Source: Styela clava (Eukaryota; Chordata; Ascidiacea; Stolidobranchia; Styelidae). Taken from it: a stretch of 64,000 nucleotides of DNA. Both the position numbers and the translations under genes were made by a program. Positions 1 to 12,701 of the stretch are shown in pieces. The notes beneath the pieces are model-generated. The model did no database searches and had not been told where the DNA came from. It saw nothing but the letters and a program-made list of their open reading frames with translations. The DNA lies in assembly GCF_964204865.1 (NCBI RefSeq), contig NC_135256.1, positions 20,860,703 through 20,924,702 of the forward strand. The letters are read 5' to 3'. How positions within the stretch are numbered: the first letter of the stretch is position 1; every line of letters begins with the position of its first letter.

Positions 1-340
1 CACTCAAATAATGATATTCGGTCATCATTTCTACGAAGTGCATTCAATCTATTATTCAATTTTTTTATTTTATTTTTATTTTAGATGACCATTATCAAAA
101 TACAGATTATTTTGGTTCTTTACATGTCGTCAGTAATTTAAAAAACAGAATTTTTGGTGAGAGGGCCAAAATTGTCTTTTTTTCAAATACCTCCTGATAA
201 ACAACGAAAAAACCAAGATTTTATGCATATATATATATATATAACACATATTTAAAATATATAAATATTGTAATAATAAACAGAATGCCCTGATGAGGAG
301 AAAGAATTTTTCTTTAAATATATTTTGCTTATACATTTAG

Positions 341-513
341 ATGAAGGATTTTGCTATCAGCAATATATACCACCTCACAACGGATTTCCCCAGGCGATCT
401 GTCGTAGACCGATAGGAGGAAATCCCACATTTCGGGATGTTTTTATAAGAAATGCACTTACTTGTTGCCGTAGAAGAGCAGCAGCAGGATGGGGGGATGA
501 CTCGAGTTGTAAG
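341..513 (+). CDS. TSR-protein exon: Cys-rich segment before the TSRs
   Basis: The acceptor is tacatttag and the donor aag|gtagat; phase 1 in, phase 0 out. It reads DEGFCYQQY, then RRPIGG, then ALTCCRRRAAAGWG and DDSSCK. The CC pair recalls the CC pairs in the C-terminal exons. The domain is not recognised. Confidence 0.65.
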
Positions 514-3500
514 GTAGATGGATTATATTCAGTTACATAATATAATATTTTCATTGTTCGTCTGATTCTACAGTGATCGAATATTTCACTTACTAGAGAA
601 ACATTATATCAACACAAAAATAAACACCAGCGTTGACTTGTTTTAGCCTTGTTCTGCAATCCGAGGTTTTCTTTCACCATGGGGTGATTGGTCACGTTGC
701 AGTAAGTCATGTGGCAGAGGAGAGCAGCGGCGCATCAGGTATTGTAGCAACGGGGTCTGTGCCGGCGTGAGAGGACGACGACAATCAGAAACTCGGACTT
801 GCGTTTGGAAAACTTGCTGTCCTGGTACGTTTTAACTACATCAATTTAAATACATTAGTTATACAAACTTCTGAAACTGTGTTTCGAATACTCAATATAT
901 CGCTACTAGATCATCTATTCAAACCAATATTTTGTTGAAAATAATTTAGGTTATTTAATGAATAAATATTTTCCGATAATTGAGGATGTAGGGTTCTTAA
1001 AATACAGCAAGGTTTCCTGCATGAAATATACAAAATACGCAAATATTACATATATTTTACTGTAAGTGTTCTGATAAAATATACAACCATTCAGACGGCA
1101 TAATTTTGACATTATCGCAAATTAGCTTGAGCAGTTCGAGTAGACCATACTGATAATTCTATCCCTTTCGAAACTCATTAGCTAAAATACTCAAAGACAG
1201 TATATTCATTTTATATTCCTAGATGATGGTAACTGGGCTTCTTGGTCTCATTGGAGCGACTGCAGTGAATCGTGCGGAGATGGATTGCAATATCGTACCA
1301 GGACTTGTTCAAATCCCTCTCCACGTTGTGGAGGAGACCCATGTAGTGGATTTCCACGTCAAATGCAACGATGTCAAATAGGACCATGTGCAAGTAGGTC
1401 AATCTTTTCGAATATATCATCGTGAAAATTACCGCATTCGTTTGCATTTGGATGTAAACCCCTCCTGAATGTTAAGCCATCACGAGTAAACGAATTTTGA
1501 TAATGCACAAACTAGTTGTTCGCTTACGGAGGAATATACTTGGTGCTGCTAATGGAAATTGCTTTAAAAATACGCAAATACGTTTTTCAGTGTAGCAACA
1601 TGTAACGATATGTAGCATGTCACTATAGGATTTTCAATGAGACCCACTTATCCATATCTTTTGAGGCCTTCTATCAATGAGATGGGATCTAAATACATTC
1701 AGGAATTCTGCAATGTAATGACATTAGAGCATATATGCTGATGTTAATGCCATTATGCGTGCTCACCTATGTTGTAGATACATGTTCATACATGTTGTAT
1801 TTCCAAACGAAAAATTGGCCCGTAATTAATATATACCAGGAAAATATAGACCGTTATCTAACTCTTTGTACAGTGCAATTGGATGTAGAAAAAATGAGAA
1901 AGTAAATTTAGTTTCAGAAAATTTTACTACTCGGCGATAACATGATCATGATTGAAAGTATTGCGATGATTGGTTTTAGGATATCCTGGAATAATATATT
2001 AGATAATGGTTTCAATACTGTAATTGGGTGAATGGAGCCATTAATTGCATAATTCCGACAGGCAAATACATTGAAATTTATTAGGAAAGCAAATCATTGC
2101 ATATGGGAAGTTCATCAAAACCAGGTCATTGAGCCTATAGGAAACGTTTCCGGTGACGCAACTGAAAATCACGTGCCGTTTTGTCACTCTACGCACGTTT
2201 GCGTTCACGTAAACATGGCGTCACCGTAATATGTTTTTGATGTTAATCTGATAAAATTACTTCCGAAAACTTTACACCAGTATTAAAGTTCAAGTCATTA
2301 CGAAATTTGTATCGAATAAATGGCTTGTAGTTGAAATACAATACATGAACACGCTACATATATGAACATACATAATACATGGCTTTAAGCAAATTCTATT
2401 GAAAAAGCAAGATTCATTCTTTGAAGTATCAACATTGTGTGTCAGATAGTACTTTATTTAATTTTGAAAATTTCCAAATTGTCATTTTTGTTTTATATCC
2501 CGATAAACATCTGTGATTTTGTTGTACATTTTTGTTGAATGCGTCATTTTGTAGCTATAGGGTAGTTGAGTCCTAAAAACTATTGCAATTATCCGTTCGG
2601 GTTTGCGGCTCTCGATTGATAAAAGGTGATCTTTTCATTGTGAATCCCCTACACGCTACCTCAACAAGACAGCTGTGCCCCGACAAATAATTCAGTTTTT
2701 TATTTTTAATAATTTTATGTTTTGAATTTCTTTAGCTCTGTCATATTTTATAAGATTAATACCATGAAATAATGACAGAGAATTTAATTATGCCACAATC
2801 CGGGTAGCGTTGTCTCAAAATCCAAAATCCTCAATTCTGCATACGTCGATAAACAGTACATGGTATTTTAAAATTGTAAACATCGAAAGTATTATTGGAT
2901 AAGTATGGATTCAATTGCTATCCCCAGAGACTATTGGTCACAATAAACGCTTTTATGCAGGTACAAAGCATAATTTAACGTAACATTAATGCTCGTTTTA
3001 ATCCGTTCAGTTCAATATGATGTCGAAATTTTATCTAATATGTCATAACCAGAGCAAGTCTATCGGATTCTGAGAAAGAGATTATTAATCTTGTAATACA
3101 AAATTATTTATTTATAATTAATAATGAAATTAAATTTGCAATGTGAACGAAAATACAGACGCAACAATTTTATAACAAAGAATATTGATAAAAGGGGCAT
3201 TTTTCGACATTGTGACGAAGGATTTTACAAATATATATTTCACAATTCCTTTTCTAACCATATGCACTGTTGTTTTTACTGCAATAAAACACCCTTAGAG
3301 CTAGTTTTTTTTAAATTCTCCTCAGCCTTAGAGGACAATTGGGTCTTGCAATTAAAATCCTGCAATGAAGTGGTTTTCAACCTCCTTACAAATTTTCTCA
3401 CATAAGTCAGCGGTAATTTAATGAATGTGTCACTTGGCTCAGGATATTTCTTTCAAGCGATATATAAAACTGTGAAAATGTCTAGTCTTTATGTTTCGAC

Positions 3501-6500
3501 ATCAACTTGGTATCGCAATGGTAGGCTCAATCTGGGTTTTCGACGTTATTACGTCATAGACTTAACTCAACGTACAGCCGTTAAGGATTGGGATGTATGT
3601 AGTAGTACCTTTGACCAAATTTGGTTTACGCATCAATAGAAGATAAGTCACGAAATAGGCCATCAATGCCCTGCAATTGAGATATAACTTTGAAATATAT
3701 TTGGCGACAGAAAGGCTGACGCGGACTGGCGGTTGATAATCACTGCTTTAATAAGTAGATGCTTTTTCTAAAAGCATCCTTAATTATAATTAAGGAATTA
3801 TAATTAATAATTAAATAAATAATTCTTCTTCTCGTATTTTAGTGAATTGTTCTTAACGCTCCATACGTTATGGGTGTATAGTAACAAACGAATATTTTAT
3901 GACTGAACATTAACATATGGTGTTTATAATCTGCAGAATGGAGCTCGTGGGTGACATCTGGTGTTTGTAGTGTTACTTGTGGAATTGGAACCATGATGAG
4001 ATCACGATTTTGTTACAGTCCAATGGGAGATGAATGCGAGGGAGAATCTATCGATTTTTATCCATGCAGTGTTGGTTCTTGTGTTGGTAAGTTTGAAGGA
4101 AAATTATCAGCTTCCTTCCACTACTATCAATAAATCTTTTTAGAGGGTTGCGTCTGACCGTCATTCATTGATTATTTATAACTGTAAATATTTAGTTTAC
4201 CATTAACTACACGAAATAGTGTGTAAAATTCATAATGTAATGTTAACTTGGTTTAGTCGACGGAAAGTGGTGTAGCTGGAGCTCATGGTCTACCTGCACC
4301 ACGACCTGTAATCATTCAATCGGGACACGAAAAAGAAGTAGATCCTGCGCATGTCCTGCCCCAGAGAATGAAGGAAGAGAATGTTCAGGATCTGACGGCG
4401 ATGTTGAACAGTGCTTGTCAAAAAGTAATAAAATATTTTAAATCTGTCCACATTCAGTTATGAGCGCATCAATGTACGTCACGTCGATTAGCTGTACTTG
4501 TTAACTTAAAAATATTGACTGTGGTCTTGTGGTCTAAAATCTTGTACTTTTTATTTTTTATTTTTACACCTATTGCACCACATATTAAAACGTGAAATAC
4601 TTCAAAACATTTCATGAGTAATTAAATTTATCTTGACTGTGCTTTTTTTTTATCTTCCACGATTTTTAGCATTGTGTCCAATCGATGGAGACTGGAGTCT
4701 TTGGTCTAGTTGGAGTTCTTGTTCGTCTGAAAGATGTTCTCTACAACCTGGGACACGATCTCGTAGCAGGGCATGTGATAATCCCATGCCTAAATACGGA
4801 GGACAAAAATGCAGAGGCAAGTCGGAGGTGAAGCAAGAGTGTCTCAATCTTGAAAGCTGCCAGGGTAAAACAGTTTCTTAATTTGTTTCATTGGCATCTG
4901 GTAGACAATATGCATAAGTAGAGTACATTAACGTAAGTACCATAAAACACAAACACACAAAAAAAGAGAAATCAGTTAGATATAATTATTGTTAAACTAA
5001 CATAATTATCCACGAATGCATAGCAGCCAGAAAATTAAAGTACTTATTTTATGACGGAAAGAAAAGATTGGTATTGCCAATCTAATATCTGCACAATATG
5101 TTTAGTTGACTGCTTGCAGAAAAACATTACCATAATTTGGTAATGAATAGGCTCAACATCATCACATTAACCGTAATGTATTAAAGCCGTTAAAAATTGC
5201 CCCGGAATAATTTTGCGAATTCATGTTATTGACGCGTCATGGGCATAAAAAATTACAGCCAATTATTTATTTTAGTTGAGGGTGTTTATGGACAATGGTC
5301 AGCATGGTCACCATGTACGTCGTCTTGTGGTTCATGCGGAATTAAACTCCGAACAAGAAAATGCATACACATGGTCGAGGCACCAAACACCGTAAGTATA
5401 GCCTATGTTTAAACAGACTAAAATTGCTTTGTCGTTTAATTCAACGAAGAACTATATGAGATGAATCTAACTTGAATCTGGATGAATCTACAAGCTGAAG
5501 CGAAATTCGAGTATGAACGTTTTTTGCAATTCTTTATCCATGTATTTGTTAAAAAAAAAGGCAACATCGTATGAGTTATTGGTGATTGTGTTTTACAAAT
5601 GTGCAAGTTTTCCTCACTGTTTAGTGAAATTATTCTCCCTTTTCCTGTCGCCTACTTTTAATAGATGTAACATGAATGAAGTTTATGTGTATCACAACGT
5701 AACGCTTTCTCTCATACTTCAATCGAAATGTTAGCAATTGCTCATTCAACTGCCATGGTTAGTTCAAAAATATCTTTTATTCCACAGAATTTATTTGTTC
5801 ACTAAATATTTAATTTACAACTTTTTATTATCGTAGTTACTTTCAAAAAATTGTATATATCACATAAAATTTCAGGAAATTATTGGCAACCCTGAAATAT
5901 TTTGCGACAGCGACAAGGAATTGGGAACTGAATCCTGTTATACAGGGCTTTGTCCGGACGGCTCAAATCCTTGTGGATCTGTTGCTTTGCCAGCTGACGA
6001 TAAAAGTCAGGAAAACGCAGTCATAGAAGATAATTTTGATATGTACCAACGATCCGATCAAAAAACGGGTGATGTGGCTGAGGCCTCGACAGATTATTCC
6101 GACAATTCATATGATTATTCACATGAATACAATTACTATAGTGGGGACCATAATTATGAAGTATCAAAATACTCAAGCTATGATTACGACCAAACGCACG
6201 AATCCAACGGTTTTAATGTGAACAGTGAAGATGTTGTGCCCGACTCTTGGACTAGACTTGATCTTCCATTAGATGATGGCAACATCGACGACAATGTTCC
6301 GGTTAGAGCGTTGGAAAGTGAGGATGATGATGAGACGCCTAATAGCGACAGCGTGAATGAATACGAAGAAGATGACGACACAATGGCACGTTTTGAGGAT
6401 TCGGTATCTTCAGGCGAAGGAGCTGGTATGTGCAAGGTTCATGTCGTTTTATAAATATCAGTTTTATACTGATGTTCCTCTATGTACTTGCATGTCTGAC

Positions 6501-8957
6501 CTCATCTGTGTAATATAGCGTTCCAATTTTATCGTACTACTTACATTTATATCATAACTTGTTCTAATGACCTAAACAAAATGAACAATTTAAAACAGTT
6601 TATTGAATAAATGACGTCTAAGACAAGTAAACAAGTTGCTAGAGATACTAAACTCCAGTCCCAATCACCTCTCTCTTCTACTGAAGTTCGCCAATTGTTA
6701 AACGTTGGAGAAGATAATTCTTGTTTGGCGACCACTCACTAACAGTGATTTGTAACGATTTTTAAAATCTCGTTTAAAGATTCTCCATTAGAAATATTGC
6801 ACGAAGACCAAATAGCCGGTTGCAACGAAATGAATAACTTGAAAGGAAAAAAATTATCGAGGGCAAAAGGTTGTTGTGAAGTTCTGGTAATTAATTAAAA
6901 TGCAATTTCAATTTTCTTCTTTTTTTTGTTTCACAGCTTAAAGTATTGTTTTAATTTGTCAATTTATTTTTAATACCAACGCATTTTTGTCTACTCGGCG
7001 TATTATGGATTCTATTTATCTATCTATTTTCCGTTCGATGACAATTTTATCTATGATTATATTAAATACTATTTAATAATTTTTTACCCGGCTCTTTATC
7101 CGAAAAACTGGGAGGTTTTTCAAATATTCAGACAAACACATAATTAATTTAGATTTTGTGGTCTTCGATCAGGACAAATTCTTATAGCATAATTCCATAT
7201 TATATATTCTAAATATTATAGCAAAAAGAAAAAAGCGTTTAAAATTTGGCCACTATCAACCCGTGATTATTATTATTATTTAATGCGTTAGTTTCCGAAA
7301 AAAGTAACCGCATAAACTTCATAACGTTTATTGAAAATTATGTTTCATAGGCTCATGGTATGAACAACAGCGATGTATATTCGCCAGAAAGGCTGGAAGA
7401 ATGCTTTACCTTGCACTTCCAAGCGGCAGTAGATCATGCGGATTCAATGTACGATGCAGACCAATTGTACGACAATGACATACTCACTGGTCGGGGTGTT
7501 CAGCGCAATACCTGCATATACGAGAAAAATGAAAGATTTCTGCAAACCATATGCTGCTTAATGAAAGATTGTAATACGTGGAAAAATGGTAAATCAAAAG
7601 TTATTGTTTTTGGAAGTGTGAACAAATAGAATGCAGTGATTTTCATAGGATTTAAAAGTGAATTGAGAAAACTGCGGACTATTTCGTTGTACATTTTTAC
7701 ACATTCAGGGCATATGATAGTATTTTATCGAGGTTGAAAAATCTGGGGGATTAAAGTGTGAAAACCCCGATGTCGTTGAATGCAGCTGAAAATTATTTCA
7801 ATCAAGAATGCCAATTGCGCCATAGTTTATGCTACAAATTTATTATAGCTTACATCAGGGTGGTCCAAACTGCGGCGCGCCGACACATTCCGTGCGGCCC
7901 GCAGAATAATTTTAGCGTACACTACTAAACCATTGGCAGATATTTGTATTTATTAGCAGAACATACTTGATTTATTTCTAAACCATTCCAACTGGGAATA
8001 GTCCCTTTCCCAATCCCGATATCGGGATTGATGTTTGTTAAAAATCACGGAATTTCATTGTTGTATCTATGACCGTCAATACGGTGGTTATATGGAGATG
8101 AGGTCCTGTGATCGGTAAAGGGAGAATCAATTGTCTTGTACAAACAGGACCAGGCCAATGAGATGAGCTCGTGTCAAGTGACTCCTCATTTGAAGAGACG
8201 TTTTGTGCCTTTATTGTAGTCAAAACACTACTCTATTTTCAAGCGTTGACCACGTGACCGCAGTGACGAACCGCAGAGCTGACTTAGCGCCGCGGAATCA
8301 AGCGTTTTTTATTATCTGGTTCTGAGGTCCCAACTTAGACGAAATTGGTGTTTTTTGACGATAGCCCTAAGCCCGCTCACGCTACAAGTAATAAATTTTT
8401 TTCAAATATACCAATTCATCATACAATCCGTGCAGAAAAAAGGTGACCAAAGTAAACTGAGAAGAAACGTATTTTCTAAGTCACAACAACGTTAAACCAC
8501 AATGTCTGGTGCGTTTTCAAGTAATATCCGTCACGAAAGAATATAATTTTAAGCAACATTACCAAACTGAACACGAGAAAAGATACCGAAAATATTATGA
8601 TATTTCTCGGGAAGCCTTTTTTAAAATAAATGGAGGCTTCATATAGTTTCCTTGAAAAACTGATTAGAACGATAAACTCTCATTCTTAATTATATTTAAA
8701 GTGAGTAAACTCGCGATGTTTTGATCACTTTTGGGTTTTCTCCGACTGCGACCCGCGCGACCTCCTCATAAGTTTTTGCGGCCCTTCAACCTCACAACCT
8801 TGGACCACCCTGGCCTACATTATTGCTAACTTTTTATGATTACTCAACTTACATTACACTATTCCATTGCTTTGCAGGGAGATTGCGATATCAATGCAAG
8901 GTGTGCAGAGGTCTTGACAGCTGTCAATCGTGTCTCCATTTGCTCATAAGCGGATAA
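341..8957 (+). CDS. Secreted thrombospondin type 1 repeat protein, 3' part of gene (11 exons)
   Basis: Exons read 341-513, 647-824, 1223-1393, 3937-4086, 4257-4424, 4670-4864, 5276-5391, 5876-6425, 6792-6886, 7351-7588 and 8878-8957; splice phases agree at every junction, with AG acceptors and GT donors. The first exon enters in phase 1, so the 5' end lies upstream of the window. The order is a Cys-rich segment, six TSR domains (WxxW and CSxSCG-type motifs, with typical C-mannosylation and O-fucosylation sites), a long acidic Tyr/Ser/Asp-rich region, and a Cys-rich tail with two CC motifs. TSR proteins are usually extracellular matrix, guidance or complement-like factors; no transmembrane segment is visible in the part seen. 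I cannot assign an orthologue. Polyadenylation signals follow at 9162 and 9181. The least certain part is the last exon. Confidence 0.82.
647..824 (+). CDS. TSR-protein exon: TSR 1
   Basis: Phase 0 in after ttgttttag, phase 1 out at cctg|gtacgt. It contains WGDWSRCSKSCGRG, followed by further Cys residues ending KTCCP. The CSKSCG sequence is a typical O-fucosylation site. This exon has no ATG and was recovered only by reading through the acceptor. Confidence 0.85.
1223..1393 (+). CDS. TSR-protein exon: TSR 2
   Basis: Phase 1 in and out, 171 nt. It contains WASWSHWSDCSESCGDG and RTRTC, then Cys residues ending IGPCA. It has tandem WxxW motifs and a CSESCG site. Confidence 0.87.
1394..3936 (+). 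other. Long intron of the TSR gene
   Basis: About 2.5 kb between TSR 2 and TSR 3. I see no further TSR motif, no convincing terminal inverted repeats and no exon with matching phases. Short open stretches near 3124-3639 have no recognisable protein features. Confidence 0.6.
3937..4086 (+). CDS. TSR-protein exon: TSR 3
   Basis: The acceptor is ctgcag and the donor gttg|gtaagt; phase 1 in and out, 150 nt. It reads WSSWVTSGVCSVTCGIG, then MRSRFC, then CSVGSCV. The CSVTCG site is present. Confidence 0.85.
4257..4424 (+). CDS. TSR-protein exon: TSR 4
   Basis: Phase 1 in and out, 168 nt. It contains WCSWSSWSTCTTTCNHSIG and KRSRSC. The usual Gly after the second Cys is Asn here. It ends with EQCLSK before a gtaata donor. 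Confidence 0.85.
4670..4864 (+). CDS. TSR-protein exon: TSR 5
   Basis: Phase 1 in and out, 195 nt. It contains DGDWSLWSSWSSCSSERC and RSRSRAC, ending LESCQ. The O-fucosylation motif is altered (CSSERC), which sets this repeat apart. Confidence 0.87.
5276..5391 (+). CDS. TSR-protein exon: first half of TSR 6
   Basis: Phase 1 in, phase 0 out, 116 nt. It contains YGQWSAWSPCTSSCGSCG and LRTRKC. The rest of the repeat, with its last Cys residues, is in the next exon, so this TSR alone is split by an intron. Confidence 0.83.
5876..6425 (+). CDS. TSR-protein exon: end of TSR 6 plus acidic Tyr/Ser-rich region
   Basis: Phase 0 in after atttcag, phase 1 out at gctg|gtatgt, 550 nt. It starts EIIGNPEIFCDSDKELG and completes TSR 6 with ESCYTGLCP. 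About 150 residues rich in Asp, Glu, Ser and Tyr follow, for example SYDYSHEYNYYSG. This looks like an unstructured acidic linker, and tyrosine sulphation is possible. Confidence 0.85.
6792..6886 (+). CDS. TSR-protein exon: small Cys-pair exon
   Basis: This 95-nt exon (acceptor ctccattag, donor ctg|gtaatt) changes phase from 1 to 0 and is the link that lets the flanking exons join in frame. It reads EILHEDQIAGCNEMNN, then SRAKGCCEVL. It is too short for simple ORF scanning. Confidence 0.72.
7351..7588 (+). CDS. TSR-protein exon: second Cys-pair exon
   Basis: Acceptor gtttcatag, phase 0 in; donor aaatg|gtaaat, phase 1 out. It contains SPERLEECFTLHFQAAVDHA, then NTCIYEKNERF, then TICCLMKDCNTWKNG. 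The CC motif parallels the previous exon. Confidence 0.78.
7856..8812. mobile_element. Non-autonomous hAT element in the last TSR-gene intron
   Basis: Terminal inverted repeats start CAGGGTGGTCCAA at both ends. They are flanked by 8-bp duplications gcttacat (7848-7855) and gcctacat (8813-8820), one mismatch. It is 957 bp with GC-rich subterminal ends and no transposase. Confidence 0.9.
8878..8957 (+). CDS. TSR-protein last exon
   Basis: The acceptor is ttgctttgcag. Phase 1 in gives RLRYQCKVCRGLDSCQSC and then TAA at 8955-8957. An alternative in-phase-0 reading (GDCDINARCAEVL, ending at 8950) is also open, but it does not fit the phase of the preceding donor. Confidence 0.55.
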
Positions 8958-9161
8958 AAAGTGATGTCCAAATAATGATATATAAACGTTCTTTAACTTA
9001 TTTTTCATGCTTTCTTCACGTTGCTAATTACTTGCATTCATTAAACTTAATCACGCTAAACAGACAGATATTGAATGCAATGAAAAATTCTTTGATTTTG
9101 GGGTCGATCACATGGTGACAGCAAATACAAAATTATGTTTTCAACCATGAGTAATGAGTAG

Positions 9162-9186
9162 AATAAATTTGGTTTCCTAAAATAAA
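9162..9186 (+). terminator. Candidate polyadenylation signals of the TSR gene
   Basis: AATAAA occurs at 9162-9167 and again at 9181-9186, about 205 and 224 nt after the stop codon. Confidence 0.45.
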
Positions 9187-9639
9187 TATAGTCTTACTCC
9201 TGTCGAAATTTTACGGACTTTTTTCTTCAGATGTTTGTAATTTTGGTCTTCGAAGCAATATTATTAAATTTAATGGAATTACAATCAAGGATAAACAAAT
9301 ATTCGTTGTTTCTGTCATATTTGTTCACAGATTATTTACATCTATTGCCGTTTTCATAACATTCTATAATGTACATATTTTTTCTCATATAAAAATTTTG
9401 TTTTCTGTCTATATACCGTTGAATTTTGCCTCAGTGTAATGTTCTATATTTTCAGTGTTCTTTATTTTTTCTAGTTCGAAAAGATAGAATAAAAAGTTTT
9501 GTAGAGTTGTTTTAAAAGGATTTGGCGAAATATGGGTTAAGGTTTGGTGAAATGACAATGTCATCAATGCTGCAAACAATGTAGCAAATCTTTATAGTAT
9601 TAAGTCGATATAGTCACCAATATATATCATAAATTATTA

Positions 9640-10950
9640 TGTTAGTATGTGACGGGAAAAGAATTCAGCACGTTTGTCCCGCTGCAACATTATTCTTAAA
9701 ACCATCAAAAATGTGGTACTTATCAACATTATTCTTAAACCATAAAAAATGTGGTACTTATCTATTAATTTCACTTATTTGTTATTTTCTGGGAATTTCG
9801 TCTGATTGAACTTTGTATACAATCTTTGCATCTTTTGCAGTTTCTACATTTGAAAGTTGCTACCTAAATATATATAGTCTTATAAAAAGTGTGATTGACG
9901 TCTAGGCTCACAAGACGTTGATTACACTCGTTCTTATTAACAGATGTCAGACGCTAAGCAACGTCGAGCTCGGTTAGAACTTGCTTGGCTGATCGACTGG
10001 AAATACCGACTGTCCTTGGCTTCGCTTATTTGCAAACCATAATAATAATTTGTGTCACTTGAATATTTCAATCCATATGAATATATTTGTTCAACATATA
10101 CAAGAATTTTTAAATGAAGCATGAATTAGTTTATGTTATGGTGCTTCCCTGATTACATTTTGAATGAATACTTGTTAGGGAAGCAGTAATATACTGATTG
10201 TCTCACACTTGTCTTTCTTATATCAGAGTTGTCAAACTTGTCCCACATTTTTCCTGCTCCTTCAACACTTATCAGGCTTGGCTAACACTTTTCCTGATTG
10301 TAAAACACATGTTCTGCTTGCAGCACACCTTTTATTTTTCCCCTACTTGTTCTGCTTTTCCCATAATTCTTACTTGTCCAGATAGGCCATTTTTAATGCT
10401 TGTCCAGACTAGTACCGCTTGTCCCCGACTTGATTCACACATTTTTAACTTTCCTCACACACCTCCTGATTGTATATACTTGCTTGTCTCACAATACTCT
10501 TGTTTTCCACATTTGTCTTGCTTTTACAATACTTGTATTGCTTGTCCCATACTCCTATTGTTTGTACCAGAATTTTTCCGCCTGTCGCCCACTATGCCTA
10601 CTTGTCTCACTGATGTCCTGCTTGTTACGTACATGTTCTGATTGAAACAAAGATATCGTGCCTGCCTCACACTTGTCAGTTTCGTTCCACACACTTCCTG
10701 ATTTAATCAAACTTATATTGCTTGTCTCACAATTTCTCTGCTTGTCCCAATGGAGCATTGTTCTTAAAGCCCAACTAAAAATATAAAAGGGAGTTTACTT
10801 AGCTTATAATTCCACTTATACGATGTTTTTGAGCATTTCTTCCAACTGAACTTCTGTCGCGGACCGTCCGCTTTTATATTGTGTCTATATATATTTTTAG
10901 GTTTATAGACTGTTATTTCGACCATTAATCCGTAGTCAGCAGTACCCGCA
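9640..10950 (-). repeat. Composite repeat with minisatellite, reverse orientation
   Basis: About 10190-10760 is a degenerate minisatellite of units such as CTTGTCTCACACTTGTCCTG, the reverse complement of the arrays at 22.5-24.9 kb. The flanks also match those arrays in reverse: the tail 'gaatacttgttaggg' near 10160, and head pieces near 9837 (gttgctacctaaatata) and 9900 (gacgtctagg). The open reading frames here are translations of the tandem units, not genes. Confidence 0.8.
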
Positions 10951-11722
10951 TTTGAAATAGAACATTATAAATCGTGAGAATTAATTTTGAGAGAAGTGTA
11001 ACTCGCAGATGTCAGTAGCGTACAAAAACACGCTCGCATGTAGCGCCGATCAAGTGCATTAAATGCGAAACTATTACTTGGATTTTAATGTTAAACAAAT
11101 TGATTTTTAATTGCCATTCAATGATAATTCACATGCGTCGTGATTAGTGGTGGGCAAATAGTTTTTTTAGTTGAATTATTCGAATATTTTCAACGAACAC
11201 AACACCGAATACTGAGTATTGTCATTTCAAACAACCGTATTTGGGATGTCGGCCGCCGAAACGATCGCCGTGACAATTTTATTTTTCGGAATTTACTTGA
11301 AGACTGAAAACGTCGCAGCAATGCAGCGATTTTTATTTTCTAATTGTGTCATAATCCAAGGCCGCATTAAAGTTTTAGTATTTTATTTATTATATTAAAG
11401 TACTTTTTATTCACTAGTAAATATTAATTCTCTTGCAACGGCGGATATCGCAGTTTGGTTTTTAATTTTTGAACATAAATTTCGATTTCACATTGGCGAC
11501 GATGTCAAAGACAACTATTAAGAAGTGCATTCACAATACAAATTAATTTTATGCTGATTTTCTATCTTTTTTGTAGGATTTGTATCACAGTTTGTAAATT
11601 AAGGTCCCAGTTTTAAGCGAACAGTATCACTGACCCCGGAATGCGATATTTGTGAATAGTTGATTTTTATGCTTTTAATTTTATATCGTGTCCGTGTTAC
11701 TTTCGTATTAAATAATAATAAT
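10951..11722. other. Intergenic, no gene seen
   Basis: AT-rich sequence without a supported gene. A stretch near 11150 (gtggtgggcaaatag) resembles a hAT terminus, but I could not find its partner. Confidence 0.5.
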
Positions 11723-12003
11723 AACGAGAATATCGGTCAGAGACCGAGGACTCATCGATCGAAAGTTAGTGGTCCCCAAAACAGCGCTCTTATTCCATAG
11801 TGACACCTTGTGTCCCATCACTAATTAATAAATAACTCGCTAATTATACGACATAATTTATCTAAAATCAATAGGCTTCTAGTCCGACATATAATGAATG
11901 CACATGCAGAATTTCGCTTTCGTGAGATATCGCGTGCATCTAACAGACAAACAGACAGACAAATACCTATCAACATACTTACCGATTAAAATCGATAAGT
12001 AAT
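11723..12003 (-). repeat. Interspersed repeat, copy 1 (reverse of 53238-53550)
   Basis: Read in reverse it matches 53238-53550: a TCTG-rich microsatellite, then gatgcacgcgatatctcacg, then ggtgtcactatggaataag, ending gaccgatattctcgtt. Class unknown. Confidence 0.85.
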
Positions 12004-12701
12004 TAAAAACTCCGCAAATTGGTAATACTCTCTAATACTCAATGTTGAGAATTCACGTAACCCAGCTTTAGAATAAAACACTGCTAGTAATTACTTGAAT
12101 AAATCGGCAATAATGGCATTTCTACGTGGTCAAAATAAAAATAATATTTCTCCCCGTCCTCAATATCTTGGAAAATTTCCATAGAATACAAAATTTACCA
12201 GTCGTACTTATCTGGTTCGACAATTCTAAATTTACAAAAAAGGTGTTGGCGCGCTTTTTTCAAAATTAGAAATATAATAATCCTTACCCGTAAGTGGAAC
12301 ACGTGGGACTAGGAATAAAACACTGATACCTAAACACTTGAATAAATCGGCAATAATAGCATTGCTACGTGGTTAAAATAATATTTCTCCCAATCCCCAA
12401 TATCCTGGAAAATTTCAAGGGGGACAAGTGGACACGACATTTTTGAGACACCCTATTACATGTAGGTTTTAGTACGTAAGTTTGCAATTTACGTTGGTAC
12501 CTTTTTCTCATCGGCATTATCATTCGAAATGAAATACTGTTCTAATTGCTTACAAGAAAGTGGCCAATCATTTCCATCATACTGAATCCTAATTTTAGAC
12601 ATTTCTTTGAGTTACAGTGGATCTCTTCACGCGTTATCACATATAAACAATAAACAGTGCCTCACCTGCGTATGTGCAATTGTAGTAATCTTCCACATGT
12701 G
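12004..12701. other. Intergenic, partly duplicated sequence
   Basis: No gene. Two related stretches occur (near 12075-12180 and 12310-12420) that share 'acttgaataaatcggcaataa' pieces and 'aatatttctcc', which looks like a diverged local duplication. Confidence 0.5.

Noticed and set aside
5921..6454. Reading the acidic frame as an independent gene starting at an internal ATG or alternative codon
   Set aside because: It has an upstream phase 0 acceptor at 5875, completes TSR 6 and ends at a GT donor, so it is an internal exon.
10198..10641. A 147-codon open frame, rich in Cys, His and Pro
   Set aside because: It is a translation of the reverse-oriented minisatellite array; frames in such arrays stay open by chance.
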